In this document: in pieces, positions 8,592 to 17,378 of the stretch
How the letters are laid out: each line of letters begins with the position of its first letter
Position numbering within the stretch: position 1 is the stretch's first letter
NCBI RefSeq assembly: GCF_002008365.1
Contig: NZ_MRDL01000022.1
Location: 124,001-188,000 of the forward strand
DNA: 64,000 nt
Reading direction: 5' to 3'
From: Rhizobium leguminosarum bv. viciae USDA 2370
Lineage (GTDB): Bacteria; Pseudomonadota; Alphaproteobacteria; Rhizobiales; Rhizobiaceae
Translations under genes and position numbers: made by a program
The notes under the pieces: generated by a model
What the model saw: only the letters and a program-made list of their open reading frames with translations
Told to the model about the DNA's origin: nothing
The model's database searches: none

Positions 8592-9452
8592 ATGAGCGCG
8601 GCCCTTCTCGATTTTCCGCCCGCAGGACCTTCGGCACGCGACCTGATGGAACGTGCCCTTGATCCGCACATACTGCTGGGCATGCCACATTTGAATGGAA
8701 ACGGGCTGTCGGAGACCTGGCTGATGAAGGAACTCGGTCATCGTCACTGGCTGATGCTCGCCTGTCATCTCGGGCTCGACAATGCGGATTTCAGAACGGC
8801 CGATGGAGAGGAGGCCTATGCCGCGATCTGTGCAACGTCACTTACGGATGCACGTTTCGACCTCGTGCAGGCGAACAATATTTTGACCATCCATTCGAGA
8901 CTGTCCGCAGTCTCGCGAACCCGGACTTCGACCCGACACGAATTGTATGTCCACGGACGAAGCGTCGGCGCCGTCGAACTCATCTCAACCTTCGTTTACA
9001 GAACGATCAAAGACAACAATCACTCGATAGCGCGTGTGACGTTGCCTGAGCCGCAGGAACAGCGGTTCCAGCCTAGTCTTCTGGCCCAGAATGCTGCAGA
9101 CATCCGGAATGGGCGGTTAGCAACGCATTTCGGGTTTCCTGTACTCGCCAACAAAGCGCTCCGAACTTTTCGGTTTGATCCCAGCGCCTCGCAGGAGTTC
9201 AACGGCGCGGGACTGTTTTACTTTGCCGAGTATCAGGCTCTCGCCGATCGCGCCTTGGAAAACTGGTTTCCCTGCAAGGGGCCGGTCGTCCGTAAGGACG
9301 TCTTCTTCCTGGGAAATATCGAACGAAATGAAAGCGTTTTCTTCGACCTTGTTGATTTTTCCGACGACCAAAAAACTGTCCATGGGCAGCTACGACGCGA
9401 AAACGGGAAAGTGATTGCCAAAATATTCGGTATATGGACGTTTCTTCGCTGA
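8592..9452 (+). CDS. LnmK-like hot-dog fold protein (Pnap_2097-like family)
   Basis: A 286-residue protein beginning two nt after the flavoprotein stop, so it belongs to the operon. The segment GMPHLNGNGLSETWLMKELG followed by HRHW resembles the LnmK group of double hot-dog acyltransferase/decarboxylases from polyketide pathways. That group works with acyl carrier proteins, but no carrier protein gene is recognised nearby. It suggests that the Nit1C product is acylated or extended. Family assignment is from motif memory; function is inferred. A longer open frame upstream lies inside the flavoprotein gene and is ignored. Confidence 0.7.
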   Translation: MSAALLDFPPAGPSARDLMERALDPHILLGMPHLNGNGLSETWLMKELGHRHWLMLACHLGLDNADFRTADGEEAYAAICATSLTDARFDLVQANNILTIHSRLSAVSRTRTSTRHELYVHGRSVGAVELISTFVYRTIKDNNHSIARVTLPEPQEQRFQPSLLAQNAADIRNGRLATHFGFPVLANKALRTFRFDPSASQEFNGAGLFYFAEYQALADRALENWFPCKGPVVRKDVFFLGNIERNESVFFDLVDFSDDQKTVHGQLRRENGKVIAKIFGIWTFLR

Positions 9453-9633
9453 GGCATGGAGGGGAGCCCACACGTTCGGCGTGTGCTTGATGCGGCGTCC
9501 CGCTAATGATCTAGTGGAATGACAAATGGAGGTGAACTTCAGCAGCCCGCCTGATGAATCGACCGCTCCTGTGCTAGCGTCCTATGCGCGCCTGAAAAGA
9601 CGCGCGGCGCCGTAGAGAAAGAAATGCGAGCAC

Positions 9634-10653
9634 GTGACGACCAGCATCAGACATATCGCTAAGCTTGCAGGAACGTCAGTCTCTTCGGTCTCGCGTGTTC
9701 TCAACAACAGCGGTTATGCCTCGCCTGAGCTCAGGGACCGGGTCGAGGCGGCAATCCGAACACTGAACTACACACCCAGCAAGGGTGCACGTATGCTGCG
9801 GGGTGCACCAAGCCGGATGATCGGACTGATGCTACCGTCGATTGAAGTGCCTTTCTTCGGCATCCTGGCCCATGCCATCGAACAGGAACTGTTCCAGCAC
9901 GGCTATCAGACGTTGATCTGCAGCACGGCGGAAAACATGGACCACGAGGTGCGCTATATCTCGATGCTGCTCGCCCAGCGCGTCGATGGCGTCATCGTGG
10001 CGAGCGCCTTCGGCAGTATCGAGCATTTCGGGGTGCTCAGGGACGCCCGTATTCCGATCATCGCCATTGACCGCGAGCTGAACGGCATCGCAGACGACGC
10101 TGTCATGGCCGATCATGCGGAAGGCGGACGGCTGATGGCGCGCCATCTGATCGACCTCGGCCACCGGGCGATCGCCATCGTCGGCGCGCCGGCACACAGC
10201 CAACCTATCCAGCTTCGCCTTCAGGGCATCACGGCGGAAATGGCCAAGGATGGCATCGCACCTGCCATCGTGGCGATGGCAGAAGAGCACAGTTTTGCAG
10301 AGACCTACCGGCTGGCGCGAGAATTGCTGGCGTCTCGACCTGAGGTCACCGCGATCATCGGCACAACCGACGTTTCGGCGATTGCCGCAATCCATGCCAT
10401 CCAGGATCGCGGATTTTCCGTTCCGAACGACTATTCGGTCGTCGGCTTCGACGACCTGCCGGAGGCAGCCTACGTCTTTCCACGGCTGACAACGGTCGCA
10501 CAGCCGATCCGCGATGTCGGGCGGCAGGCAGCACGGCTGCTGGAAGCGCTGATCGAAGAGCACCAGACAGGGGACGCATCTCGGCAGGGTGCGATCGTAA
10601 AGGTGCCGGTCACGCTGATCGAGCGCGATTCCACCGGCCCCGTCCGCAGCTGA
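9634..10653 (+). CDS. LacI family transcriptional regulator
   Basis: A 339-residue LacI/GalR protein: an N-terminal helix-turn-helix (IRHIAKLAGTSVSSVSRVL, about residues 5-23) with a hinge helix, then a periplasmic-binding-like effector domain. The start is GTG at 9634; the nearby ATG at 9624 is out of frame. It converges on the sugar operon at 10687-16439, whose promoter has two LacI-type operators, so it is the most likely regulator of that operon. The effector is unknown, presumably the operon's sugar or an intermediate. Confidence 0.9.
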   Translation: MTTSIRHIAKLAGTSVSSVSRVLNNSGYASPELRDRVEAAIRTLNYTPSKGARMLRGAPSRMIGLMLPSIEVPFFGILAHAIEQELFQHGYQTLICSTAENMDHEVRYISMLLAQRVDGVIVASAFGSIEHFGVLRDARIPIIAIDRELNGIADDAVMADHAEGGRLMARHLIDLGHRAIAIVGAPAHSQPIQLRLQGITAEMAKDGIAPAIVAMAEEHSFAETYRLARELLASRPEVTAIIGTTDVSAIAAIHAIQDRGFSVPNDYSVVGFDDLPEAAYVFPRLTTVAQPIRDVGRQAARLLEALIEEHQTGDASRQGAIVKVPVTLIERDSTGPVRS

Positions 10654-10686
10654 GCAGGCGGTGCGGATCAGGGTGGCTCGGCAAAG

Positions 10687-11697
10687 CTAGGGTCGGACGA
10701 TGACCTTGATCTCGCCCGGTAATGGCGCGTTGCCCACCACGTCGGCGACCTCCTCGAGACCGATGGTTTTGGTGACCAGCGCGTCCAGCTCCAATGCCCC
10801 GTTTGCTACCATTGCCGCAGCGCGCGAATGGGTGAAAGGATTGAGGTAGGCCGGCCTGATATCGACTTCGTTCACCAGCAGATCGAAGGGCAGAACCGGC
10901 ACCTCGACACCTGCCGGCGTCACCCCGAAAAGCACGAATGTGCCACCGCGCCGCGCCATCCTCAGACCGCTTTGAAGCGTGTCGGGCACGCCGGCGCACT
11001 CGATGACCACGTCTGTGCCGCCTTTGGTAACCTCTCGCACGGAAGCGATCGTGTCCGAGGAGGCCGGGTCGAATGCGTGCGTCGCCCCCAGGCGCAGAGC
11101 GGTTTGGCGTCGCGACTGCTGGCGCGTGATCAAAATGATCTCGCTCGCCCCCGCCAGGCGGGCCAATTGCACCATCAGCAGACCGATCACGCCGCCGCCG
11201 AGGATCGCGACGCTGTCGCCCGGACGGATCCTTGCCTTATCGATGGCGTGGATGCAGCAGGCCAGCGGTTCACTGAAGGCGCCGTGAACGGGATCGAGGT
11301 CGGCCGGCAGCCTGAAGGCCTGCGCGTGCGGCACCGCCACATATTCCGCAAAGCCGCCATCCCGTGTCACGCCGATGGCAGTCAGGCTCTCGCACAGGTT
11401 CGGCCGGGCCTGCGTGCAAGCCGGACAGATGCCGCAGGCGATATTGGGGTCGACCGTCACGAGTTCCCCACCGCTAAACCGTGTCACACCATCGCCGATA
11501 TCTTCCACGATGCCGCAGAATTCGTGGCCCAGCGTGACGGGGATCGCTGTCGGATATTCGCCCTTGTACATGTGGCGATCGGAACCGCAGATGCCGGCTG
11601 CTGCCACCCTGACAAGCAGTTCGCCTGGCCCGGCAACCGGTTTCTCAACGTTGCGCATGGTCAAAGACCCGATCGACTCCAAGCGTACAGCCTTCAT
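10687..11697 (-). CDS. zinc-dependent sugar/polyol dehydrogenase (MDR family)
   Basis: A 336-residue medium-chain dehydrogenase. Catalytic zinc ligands are C37 and H58-E59 (GHE); the structural zinc cysteines are C88, C91, C94 and C102 at classical spacing. GGGVIG near residue 170 begins the NAD Rossmann fold. Relatives oxidise sorbitol, xylitol, altritol or threonine. Start 11697 is preceded by GGAGGAG; an upstream open stretch lacks a ribosome site. It is the last gene of the minus-strand operon, 89 nt after the SDR, so it probably serves the same substrate. Confidence 0.88.
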   Translation of the reverse strand: MKAVRLESIGSLTMRNVEKPVAGPGELLVRVAAAGICGSDRHMYKGEYPTAIPVTLGHEFCGIVEDIGDGVTRFSGGELVTVDPNIACGICPACTQARPNLCESLTAIGVTRDGGFAEYVAVPHAQAFRLPADLDPVHGAFSEPLACCIHAIDKARIRPGDSVAILGGGVIGLLMVQLARLAGASEIILITRQQSRRQTALRLGATHAFDPASSDTIASVREVTKGGTDVVIECAGVPDTLQSGLRMARRGGTFVLFGVTPAGVEVPVLPFDLLVNEVDIRPAYLNPFTHSRAAAMVANGALELDALVTKTIGLEEVADVVGNAPLPGEIKVIVRP

Positions 11698-11785
11698 TCC
11701 ACTCCTCCAGACCTCAAGTTCGATTGCCGATCGTGCTGATGAAGCCGCCTTGCAGGATGATGCACCCGCGACGCGGCTCAAGCGC

Positions 11786-12574
11786 TCAGCTCATGACATT
11801 GCCGCCGTCGACATTGTAGCACTGCGCCACGATGTATGCTGCATCAGGCCCGGCCAGGAAGGCCGCCATGGCAGCTTGTTCTTGGGGCGCGCCAAATCGT
11901 CCGGCGGGAACGGCGGCAGCCACGCGGCGCTTGACGTCACCGGGTTTCAAACCTTCCCGGCTGCCGAGTTTTGCATCGACGACGTCCCACATCGGCGTAT
12001 CGACGACGCCGGGAGCGATGGCGTTGACGTTGATGCCGTACCGGATCAGCTCCAGAGCGCAGCTTTGCGTGATGCTGATGACCGCCGCCTTGGATGCGCA
12101 GTAAGCCACAGCAGGACCTTCGCCCCGACGCCCCGCCTGGGACGAGAAGTTGATGATGCGTCCACCTTCCCCTCTCTCCACCATGTGCCGGGCAACGGCC
12201 TGTGTCATGAAAATCACGCCTTCGATATTGACCTGAAATACCCTAGCGGTGCGCTCCCGGGATATTTCCAGAATGGACTCGACCTCGTAAATGCCTGCGG
12301 CGTTGACCAGGATGTCGATCTGACCGGCGGTGGCTATGGAAAAGCGCGTCGCTTCTTCGATGCTGTCCTGGCTGGTCACGTCAAGGGCCACACCCCAGGC
12401 ACCAGGGCCGATCGCTTCCGCCACCCGCGCGCATCGTTCACCGTCGAGATCCGCCACGACAACCCTGGCGCCTTCGGCGGAGAAGCGTTCGCATACGGCC
12501 TTGCCGATGCCGCTAGCTCCTCCTGTGACCAATGCCACCTTGCCGGAGAGCCGCGCCGTTTCCGCATATGTCAT
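11786..12574 (-). CDS. short-chain dehydrogenase/reductase
   Basis: A 262-residue classical SDR. TGGASGIG (residues 17-24) binds the cofactor, NAAG is at 91-94, and S144/S145, Y158 and K162 form the catalytic set. D42 after the second strand favours NAD over NADP. The start overlaps the stop of a 24-codon leader frame, suggesting translational coupling, but it also has its own GGGAGG. Likely oxidises a sugar or polyol in the LacI-controlled operon; the substrate cannot be read from sequence. Confidence 0.9.
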   Translation of the reverse strand: MTYAETARLSGKVALVTGGASGIGKAVCERFSAEGARVVVADLDGERCARVAEAIGPGAWGVALDVTSQDSIEEATRFSIATAGQIDILVNAAGIYEVESILEISRERTARVFQVNIEGVIFMTQAVARHMVERGEGGRIINFSSQAGRRGEGPAVAYCASKAAVISITQSCALELIRYGINVNAIAPGVVDTPMWDVVDAKLGSREGLKPGDVKRRVAAAVPAGRFGAPQEQAAMAAFLAGPDAAYIVAQCYNVDGGNVMS

Positions 12575-12645
12575 CGCACTGCCTCCCCGGTCGGACCTGC
12601 GCCGGCAAGGGTGCCGTGCGCGGCTGCCATAATGAATAGTTTCAT
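12571..12645 (-). CDS. 24-residue leader peptide upstream of SDR
   Basis: ATG at 12645 is preceded by GGGAGGAG, the strongest ribosome site in this stretch. It encodes MKLFIMAAAHGTLAGAGPTG and four further residues, then a TGA overlapping the SDR's ATG as ATGA. The peptide resembles nothing recognised. It could be a translational-coupling leader, a regulatory peptide, or the remnant of a deleted gene. The coding evidence is only the ribosome site and the overlap. Confidence 0.4.
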   Translation of the reverse strand: MKLFIMAAAHGTLAGAGPTGEAVR

Positions 12646-12706
12646 GTTTGCTCCTCCCTTGACTGAACTATAATCGTAGCCGCCCTCCTGAGGCGACGCC
12701 AATGGG

Positions 12707-13765
12707 CTAAGCGGATTGCGGGCTCGTCTCCTGCGCCTCCCGAAGGAGCACAGACATGTCGGGGATGCCGTCGGTGGCCGTCGCACCCGCGAGGCAATGC
12801 GCAGCCGCAGCATGGGCGACGGCGCAGATATGCTCGACCGGCCAGTTCTCATGCAGGCCGTAGAGCACGGCGGCACAGAAGGCGTCTCCTGCGCCGACCG
12901 TACTGACGATGTCATCGGGATCGACGGGTCGTGAACGCGTCATGATCGGGGAGGCGCCGGGCGTAAACCAGAAGCAGATTTCCGGCGCATGGATGATCGC
13001 GCCTTTGGTGACGCCTGCGGCAAGCAGGCGCTCGCCCGCTTCCAAAAGCCCCGCCTCGATCAAATCTCCCTTCGCATCGCGAACGATGACGCCGGTTGCC
13101 CGACCCGCCTCCATCTCGTTGATAATAAGGAAATCGCAGAAGGGCAGAGCGACGCCGACCTTGGCCGCAAATTCCGGGTCTTCGCTCGATACGAAATCCA
13201 CGCAGGTCGTCAGCCCCGCGCGGCGTGCGGCTTCCAGCAGGCGCGATGCTCCCGAACGACCGTCGGGGCTGATGCGGTCGAGACCCGGCAACAGCATGAG
13301 ATAACCGAGATAGAACAGCCGATAGCCGGCCTTGGCGAAGGCTGCGGGTGAGACAAGCTCATCCGTGACGGCATCGTTGGCGCCGCCATGATAGAAGAAG
13401 GTCCGGTTCTGGCCGGGCACATTCATGACATGCGTATGCGCCGTCACCCGGTCGGCAAGCGCCGTCAAACCACCGACATCGACGCCGGCAACCGTAAGGC
13501 GGGCCTTGACGATCTCTCCGTCCTGATCAGCGCCGATGCATCCGGCCGCCGCCAGCTTTCCGGGAAATCCGAGCGAGGCCAGATCGGTGACGACATTGGC
13601 CGCCCCGCCCCCCACGCCCAGATCCTGGTGCAGGATATGCGCGAGATTGCCCTGTTCTGGCCAATAGGACAGGGTGTGGACGCGATCGACGATGAAGTTT
13701 CCCGCGCAGACGATGCCGCCCTGCTTCTGACTGTCGCGATCGCAAACCTCCTCCCCGACCCGCAT
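12707..13765 (-). CDS. PfkB family carbohydrate kinase
   Basis: A 352-residue ribokinase-fold sugar kinase. GGGAANVVTDLASLG near residue 52 is the sugar-binding signature, and TVGAGDAF near the C-terminus holds the catalytic base D294 with the anion hole. It overlaps the isomerase stop by ATGA. Its position between an isomerase and an aldolase suggests that it phosphorylates the ketose made by the isomerase, and the aldolase then cleaves the product. The exact sugar is not known. Confidence 0.9.
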   Translation of the reverse strand: MRVGEEVCDRDSQKQGGIVCAGNFIVDRVHTLSYWPEQGNLAHILHQDLGVGGGAANVVTDLASLGFPGKLAAAGCIGADQDGEIVKARLTVAGVDVGGLTALADRVTAHTHVMNVPGQNRTFFYHGGANDAVTDELVSPAAFAKAGYRLFYLGYLMLLPGLDRISPDGRSGASRLLEAARRAGLTTCVDFVSSEDPEFAAKVGVALPFCDFLIINEMEAGRATGVIVRDAKGDLIEAGLLEAGERLLAAGVTKGAIIHAPEICFWFTPGASPIMTRSRPVDPDDIVSTVGAGDAFCAAVLYGLHENWPVEHICAVAHAAAAHCLAGATATDGIPDMSVLLREAQETSPQSA

Positions 13766-14436
13766 CAGCTGACCCCTTCATTCCACAAGGGTCTCAGCGG
13801 CGGCTCATCTTCCTCGATCGCGGCAAAGCGCCCGATCGGCTCCAGAAAGAAATTGTCGTTGTTGTCGTCGTTGACCTGGCTGACCTCGCCGACAAGGACA
13901 GGTCCGCCCCCTTTCCTGCCGTAGAAGCGATGGTAGAGCCCGGTGCGGATCGTCACGCTTTGGCCAGGCTCAAGAATCAGCGGCTCCCATGCAGCGAGCC
14001 GGCGCGGCAGCCCGTCGACCGGAACCGTCACATCCTCCGTCAGCACATTGCCATCGGCATCGGTTGCGGCGAATTCGATGACGAGATCGCCGCCGGCGCG
14101 ATTGATGATGTCTTCCATCTTCGCCGCATGGCGGTGCGTCGGCGTGACCTGGCCTTCTTCGACGAAGAGCAGCTTTTCGGCATAGGTCCGCTCCCCCTCG
14201 ACATCAACGATGCCATTGCGCAGGCAGAACAACACGAGGCCGCATTCGGCAAACCGGTTCGAGCCGAAATCGGTGACATCCCAACCCAGCTGATGGGCGC
14301 GCAAATAGGCCGATGCCTCCGGATGAGAGGCAAAATCCGCCGCCGTCCAATACCCCCATGCCGGCAGGGACCAATGCCAGCGCTCGAGGGTCTCGGTTGC
14401 CCGCAGCAACGCGGCGTTGATCGCAGAGCGCTGCAT
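13765..14436 (-). CDS. D-lyxose/mannose isomerase-like cupin protein
   Basis: A 223-residue cupin of the D-lyxose ketol-isomerase group. Metal ligands are visible as H101, H103 and E108 in TPTHRHAAKMEDI, with H169 in TGLYHRFYG. Characterised relatives interconvert D-lyxose and D-xylulose, or D-mannose and D-fructose, with Mn2+. It overlaps both neighbours (one nt with the MocA-type gene, ATGA with the kinase), so it is co-translated. The position points to a keto-aldose step before phosphorylation. Confidence 0.82.
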   Translation of the reverse strand: MQRSAINAALLRATETLERWHWSLPAWGYWTAADFASHPEASAYLRAHQLGWDVTDFGSNRFAECGLVLFCLRNGIVDVEGERTYAEKLLFVEEGQVTPTHRHAAKMEDIINRAGGDLVIEFAATDADGNVLTEDVTVPVDGLPRRLAAWEPLILEPGQSVTIRTGLYHRFYGRKGGGPVLVGEVSQVNDDNNDNFFLEPIGRFAAIEEDEPPLRPLWNEGVS

Positions 14437-15590
14437 CAGACGGACACCCCGTCATACGCCACCGGTACCACGACGTCCTCGCGACCGGATTTGAGGGCTG
14501 CCGTCAGGACCGCATGATGCGCCTGCGCCTCCGCCGGCGTCGCACAGCCGAAACCGTTCGCATCCCCGCCGGCAAGCTCATCGACGAAGGCCGCCCACAT
14601 CTGCTGTATGGCGTCGGCAAAACCGAATTCAAAGATCTTGCCTGTGATGGCCGGAAACAGCGAGCCATAGCCGAGATCCTCGGTGCTCCAGGCCTGCGCT
14701 CCGCCATTATAATCCATCCACTGCCACTGGCGCGGCGACTTCGTGCTAAAGAATGCGCTTTTCTTCATGCCGAGAACCCTGATGTACCAGGTGTTGGATT
14801 CGCCGGGCGCGATGCGCCAGGTTTTCAGCACCATCGGGAAATCCTGATCCCCGGTGCGTACGCGGCTGCTGATCGTGGCATTGTCCCAGGTGGTGCAGGG
14901 CAGCATGCCGCCCTTGCCGTCGGGACGTTCGGTAACCTTCTTGACCAATTGCGCATGCAGGGTCGTCGGGCGCCAGCCGAGACGCAGCGGCACGTGCAGC
15001 ACATGGATGCCGAGATCACCCATACAGCCATAGTCGCCATTGATCTCGGCCATACGCTTCCAGTTGATCGGCTTCTGCCGGTCGATATCCGAAGAGTGCA
15101 GGAAACCCGCCTCGACTTCGATTATATCCCCCATCTCGCCGCTTTTTGCGAGCGCGATGACCTTCTGTGCGCCGGGGAAGAAAGGCATTTCCGACGAGCA
15201 GCGGACCAGGAGTTCGGGATGCTCGGCCAGAACCGCCATGATTTCCCGGTTCTGCGCGGCGTCCATGCCGAAGGGCTTTTCGCCGAGAAGATGCTTTCCG
15301 GCCTTCAGGACGTCGATGTAGAATTGCTGGTGCAGCACATGCGGGACGGCGCAATAGACCGCATCGACCTCGGGATTGGCCAGAAGCTCCTTATAGTCGG
15401 CAGTGAACTGCCGAACCGTCGGCACATTGTCCCTGAACCAGTCGAGCAGCGTCGCATTGGTATCACAGACGGCGACGATTTCCGGTCGCGCCTTCACATC
15501 GGCCAGATGCAGCCAGCGCGCCGCAGCACTCGCGAATTCGCGCCCCATCAGACCGCAGCCGATGACGCCGAAGCGGAATATTTTCGTCAT
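14436..15590 (-). CDS. Gfo/Idh/MocA family oxidoreductase
   Basis: A 384-residue NAD(P)-dependent oxidoreductase. The N-terminal Rossmann motif is FGVIGCGLMGREFAS, and GEKPFGMD near residue 98 is the conserved Glu-Lys-Pro of the family with the catalytic Lys. Relatives oxidise inositols, glucose derivatives or levoglucosan-like sugars. Start 15590 is preceded by GGGAGGAG. It is the second gene of the operon and probably oxidises the incoming sugar or polyol. Confidence 0.9.
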   Translation of the reverse strand: MTKIFRFGVIGCGLMGREFASAAARWLHLADVKARPEIVAVCDTNATLLDWFRDNVPTVRQFTADYKELLANPEVDAVYCAVPHVLHQQFYIDVLKAGKHLLGEKPFGMDAAQNREIMAVLAEHPELLVRCSSEMPFFPGAQKVIALAKSGEMGDIIEVEAGFLHSSDIDRQKPINWKRMAEINGDYGCMGDLGIHVLHVPLRLGWRPTTLHAQLVKKVTERPDGKGGMLPCTTWDNATISSRVRTGDQDFPMVLKTWRIAPGESNTWYIRVLGMKKSAFFSTKSPRQWQWMDYNGGAQAWSTEDLGYGSLFPAITGKIFEFGFADAIQQMWAAFVDELAGGDANGFGCATPAEAQAHHAVLTAALKSGREDVVVPVAYDGVSV

Positions 15591-15611
15591 GACATCTCCT
15601 CCCCAGGCGCG

Positions 15612-16439
15612 TCAGCCAATATGCAGCGAGGCTTGCTCGACGGAAGCCTTGTCATGGACGATCGCCATCAAGGCCCGCGTCATGCCGCCGGGATTGTTGT
15701 GTTGAATGACGTTGCGGCCATAGACGATGCCACGGGCGCCTTGCTCCATCAACTGCTTGGTGCGGATCAGGATTTCCTGATCCGAAACGCGGCCGCCGCC
15801 GCGCACGAGCACCGGCAGGCCCTGAGCGATCTCGACCACGCGGTGATATTCCTCGACATTGTCGCAGGGGTCGGCCTTGATGATATCGGCGCCGAGTTCG
15901 GCGGCCTGGCGCACAAGCGGCAGGATCTTGTCGATCGCGCCGTCGACCATGTAGGCGCCCTTGGAATTGTCCTGCATGACAAGCGGCTCGACCATCAGCG
16001 GCATGCCGTAGATCTCGCATTCGCGTTTCAAGCTGTTCACATTGCGCACACAGGCGCGGTAGACGTCCGGCTGGCCCGGCAGCATCAAGAGATTGACGAC
16101 GACACAGGCCGCATCCAATGCAACGCCCTGTTCCACCGCCCTGTCGATCATTTCGGAAAACAGCTGAGACGGCAGGGGATTGCCATAGATGTTGGCGATG
16201 TCGGTGCGAAGCACCAGTGCCGGGCGCTGCTTGCCGGGAATAGCCTGCAGAATGGGTGCCGTCCCCGGCGGCAGCTGAATGGCATCCGGCGCCGCTTCCG
16301 CGATCACCTCGATGGCAGTCTTCATGTTCTCGATGCCGGCAAGGAAAGTCCGCTCATTGAACATGCCGTGATCGATAGCAACGTCAAAACAATTTCCAGA
16401 CACGCCGAAGAGTCGGTTCAACCGCGCGGATTTCATCAT
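15612..16439 (-). CDS. class I aldolase, DhnA/LsrF-like
   Basis: A 275-residue class I aldolase of the DhnA-type FBA/LsrF/LacD group. FDVAIDHGMFN (about residues 18-28) is the phosphate-side signature, and IIKADPCDN near residue 187 has the Schiff-base Lys. VRGGGRVSD and GIVYGRNVIQ complete the phosphate site. It would cleave the phosphorylated ketose from the PfkB kinase into two trioses or tetroses. It is the first gene of the LacI-controlled operon, with GGGAGGAG before a double ATG (16439 or 16436). Confidence 0.85.
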   Translation of the reverse strand: MMKSARLNRLFGVSGNCFDVAIDHGMFNERTFLAGIENMKTAIEVIAEAAPDAIQLPPGTAPILQAIPGKQRPALVLRTDIANIYGNPLPSQLFSEMIDRAVEQGVALDAACVVVNLLMLPGQPDVYRACVRNVNSLKRECEIYGMPLMVEPLVMQDNSKGAYMVDGAIDKILPLVRQAAELGADIIKADPCDNVEEYHRVVEIAQGLPVLVRGGGRVSDQEILIRTKQLMEQGARGIVYGRNVIQHNNPGGMTRALMAIVHDKASVEQASLHIG

Positions 16440-16453
16440 GCTCCTCCCAGATA

Positions 16454-16467
16454 TGGCAACGTTTCCA
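16454..16467. promoter_or_regulatory. LacI-type operator A
   Basis: TGGCAACGTTTCCA is a near-perfect palindrome (one mismatched pair) centred on ACGT, as in LacI/GalR operators. It lies between the -10 element and the aldolase start, where bound repressor would block transcription. Confidence 0.7.
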
Positions 16468-16471
16468 CATT

Positions 16472-16500
16472 CGAATAAACAGAGCAGAATTGCGAGTCAA
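16472..16500 (-). promoter_or_regulatory. sigma-70 promoter of the sugar operon
   Basis: On the minus strand TTGACT (16500-16495) is followed by a 17-nt spacer and TATTCG (16477-16472). The -35 is nearly consensus and the -10 is weak. Operators A and B flank it on either side. Confidence 0.6.
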
Positions 16501-16503
16501 GAA

Positions 16504-16525
16504 AATGTGGTAACGTTTCCACATT
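16504..16525. promoter_or_regulatory. LacI-type operator B
   Basis: A palindrome with perfect 7-bp arms AATGTGG and CCACATT around TAACGTTT. The 16-nt direct repeat AACGTTTCCACATTCG is shared with operator A, with copies 54 bp apart, about five helical turns, which would permit looping. The LacI protein encoded at 9634-10653 is the obvious candidate ligand. Confidence 0.7.
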
Positions 16526-16593
16526 CGTTGATTTGTCCGTAGCCGGCCTTCCCATGCGGACGAGGCGCCGCTCGCGCCTCGCCCGCGCAAGCA

Positions 16594-17367
16594 CTACCAG
16601 CAGGTGAAGCCTGCATCGACGTTGACGATTGATCCGGTCATCAGGCTGGCGGCGCCCGACGCGAGGAAGAGGACGGCGCTTGCAACCTCTTCCGGCGTTC
16701 CCATCCTGCCCATCGGCGTGTCGGCGAGCCAGAGCGGAATACGCTCGCGATTGGCTTCGACGGCCACCACCATCGGCGTCTCGATATAGGTGGGCGCGAC
16801 AGCATTTACCCTGACGCCGTGGTGCGCCCACTCGGCGGCCAACGAACGCGTGAGGTGATGGACTGCCGCCTTGGAGACGTTATAGGCCGTCTGAGGCTGG
16901 GGCCGGTTGCAGATGTGACCCGACATCGAGCCGAGATTCACGATGGCGCCGCGTTTCATCGAAATCATGGGACGACCGAACGCGCGCGAGCACCAGAATA
17001 CGCCGTTGAGATTGACGTCCATCATGCGCAGCCAATCCGCGTCGGTGAGCTCTTCCGCTGGGATGCCACTCTGGCCAATTCCGGCATTGTTCACGAGGAT
17101 CGTTGCCGGCCGGCCGCCATCGGCAAGCTCGGTTGCGATCGCATCCATTCGGGCTGCGTCGGTGACGTCGCCGACCCGGACTTCGACGTCGTACCCCTTG
17201 TCGCGCAGCGCAAGCGCTTGCTCAGCGTCGGCCTCGTTGCGTTCGATAACGACGACGACGGCGCCCGCCTCCGCCAGCGCCTCGCTGCAGCACAGCCCGA
17301 TCGCGCGCCCTCCGCCCGTGACCACCGCCCGTTCGCCGTCGAGGCGAAATTTCTGCTGGTAACTCAT
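16594..17367 (-). CDS. short-chain dehydrogenase (galactitol/polyol dehydrogenase-like)
   Basis: A 257-residue SDR. TGGGRAIG (residues 17-24) is the cofactor loop, NNAG is at 93-96, and S147, Y162 and K166 are the catalytic residues. E42 suggests NAD. It closely resembles galactitol/arabinitol dehydrogenases of the SDR family that form L-tagatose or other ketoses. It follows another SDR by 11 nt and is the last gene of the minus-strand tagatose operon, so a polyol-to-ketose step is likely. Confidence 0.85.
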   Translation of the reverse strand: MSYQQKFRLDGERAVVTGGGRAIGLCCSEALAEAGAVVVVIERNEADAEQALALRDKGYDVEVRVGDVTDAARMDAIATELADGGRPATILVNNAGIGQSGIPAEELTDADWLRMMDVNLNGVFWCSRAFGRPMISMKRGAIVNLGSMSGHICNRPQPQTAYNVSKAAVHHLTRSLAAEWAHHGVRVNAVAPTYIETPMVVAVEANRERIPLWLADTPMGRMGTPEEVASAVLFLASGAASLMTGSIVNVDAGFTCW

Positions 17368-17378
17368 GTTCGGCTCCT

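Noticed and set aside
9469..9485. CACACG-TTCGG-CGTGTG hairpin after the LnmK-like gene
   Set aside because: The stem is only 6 bp and no T-run follows, so it is not listed as a terminator.
14514..16478. 654-codon open frame on the plus strand
   Set aside because: It lies opposite two clear genes (MocA-type oxidoreductase and aldolase) and is a composition artefact of GC-rich coding DNA.
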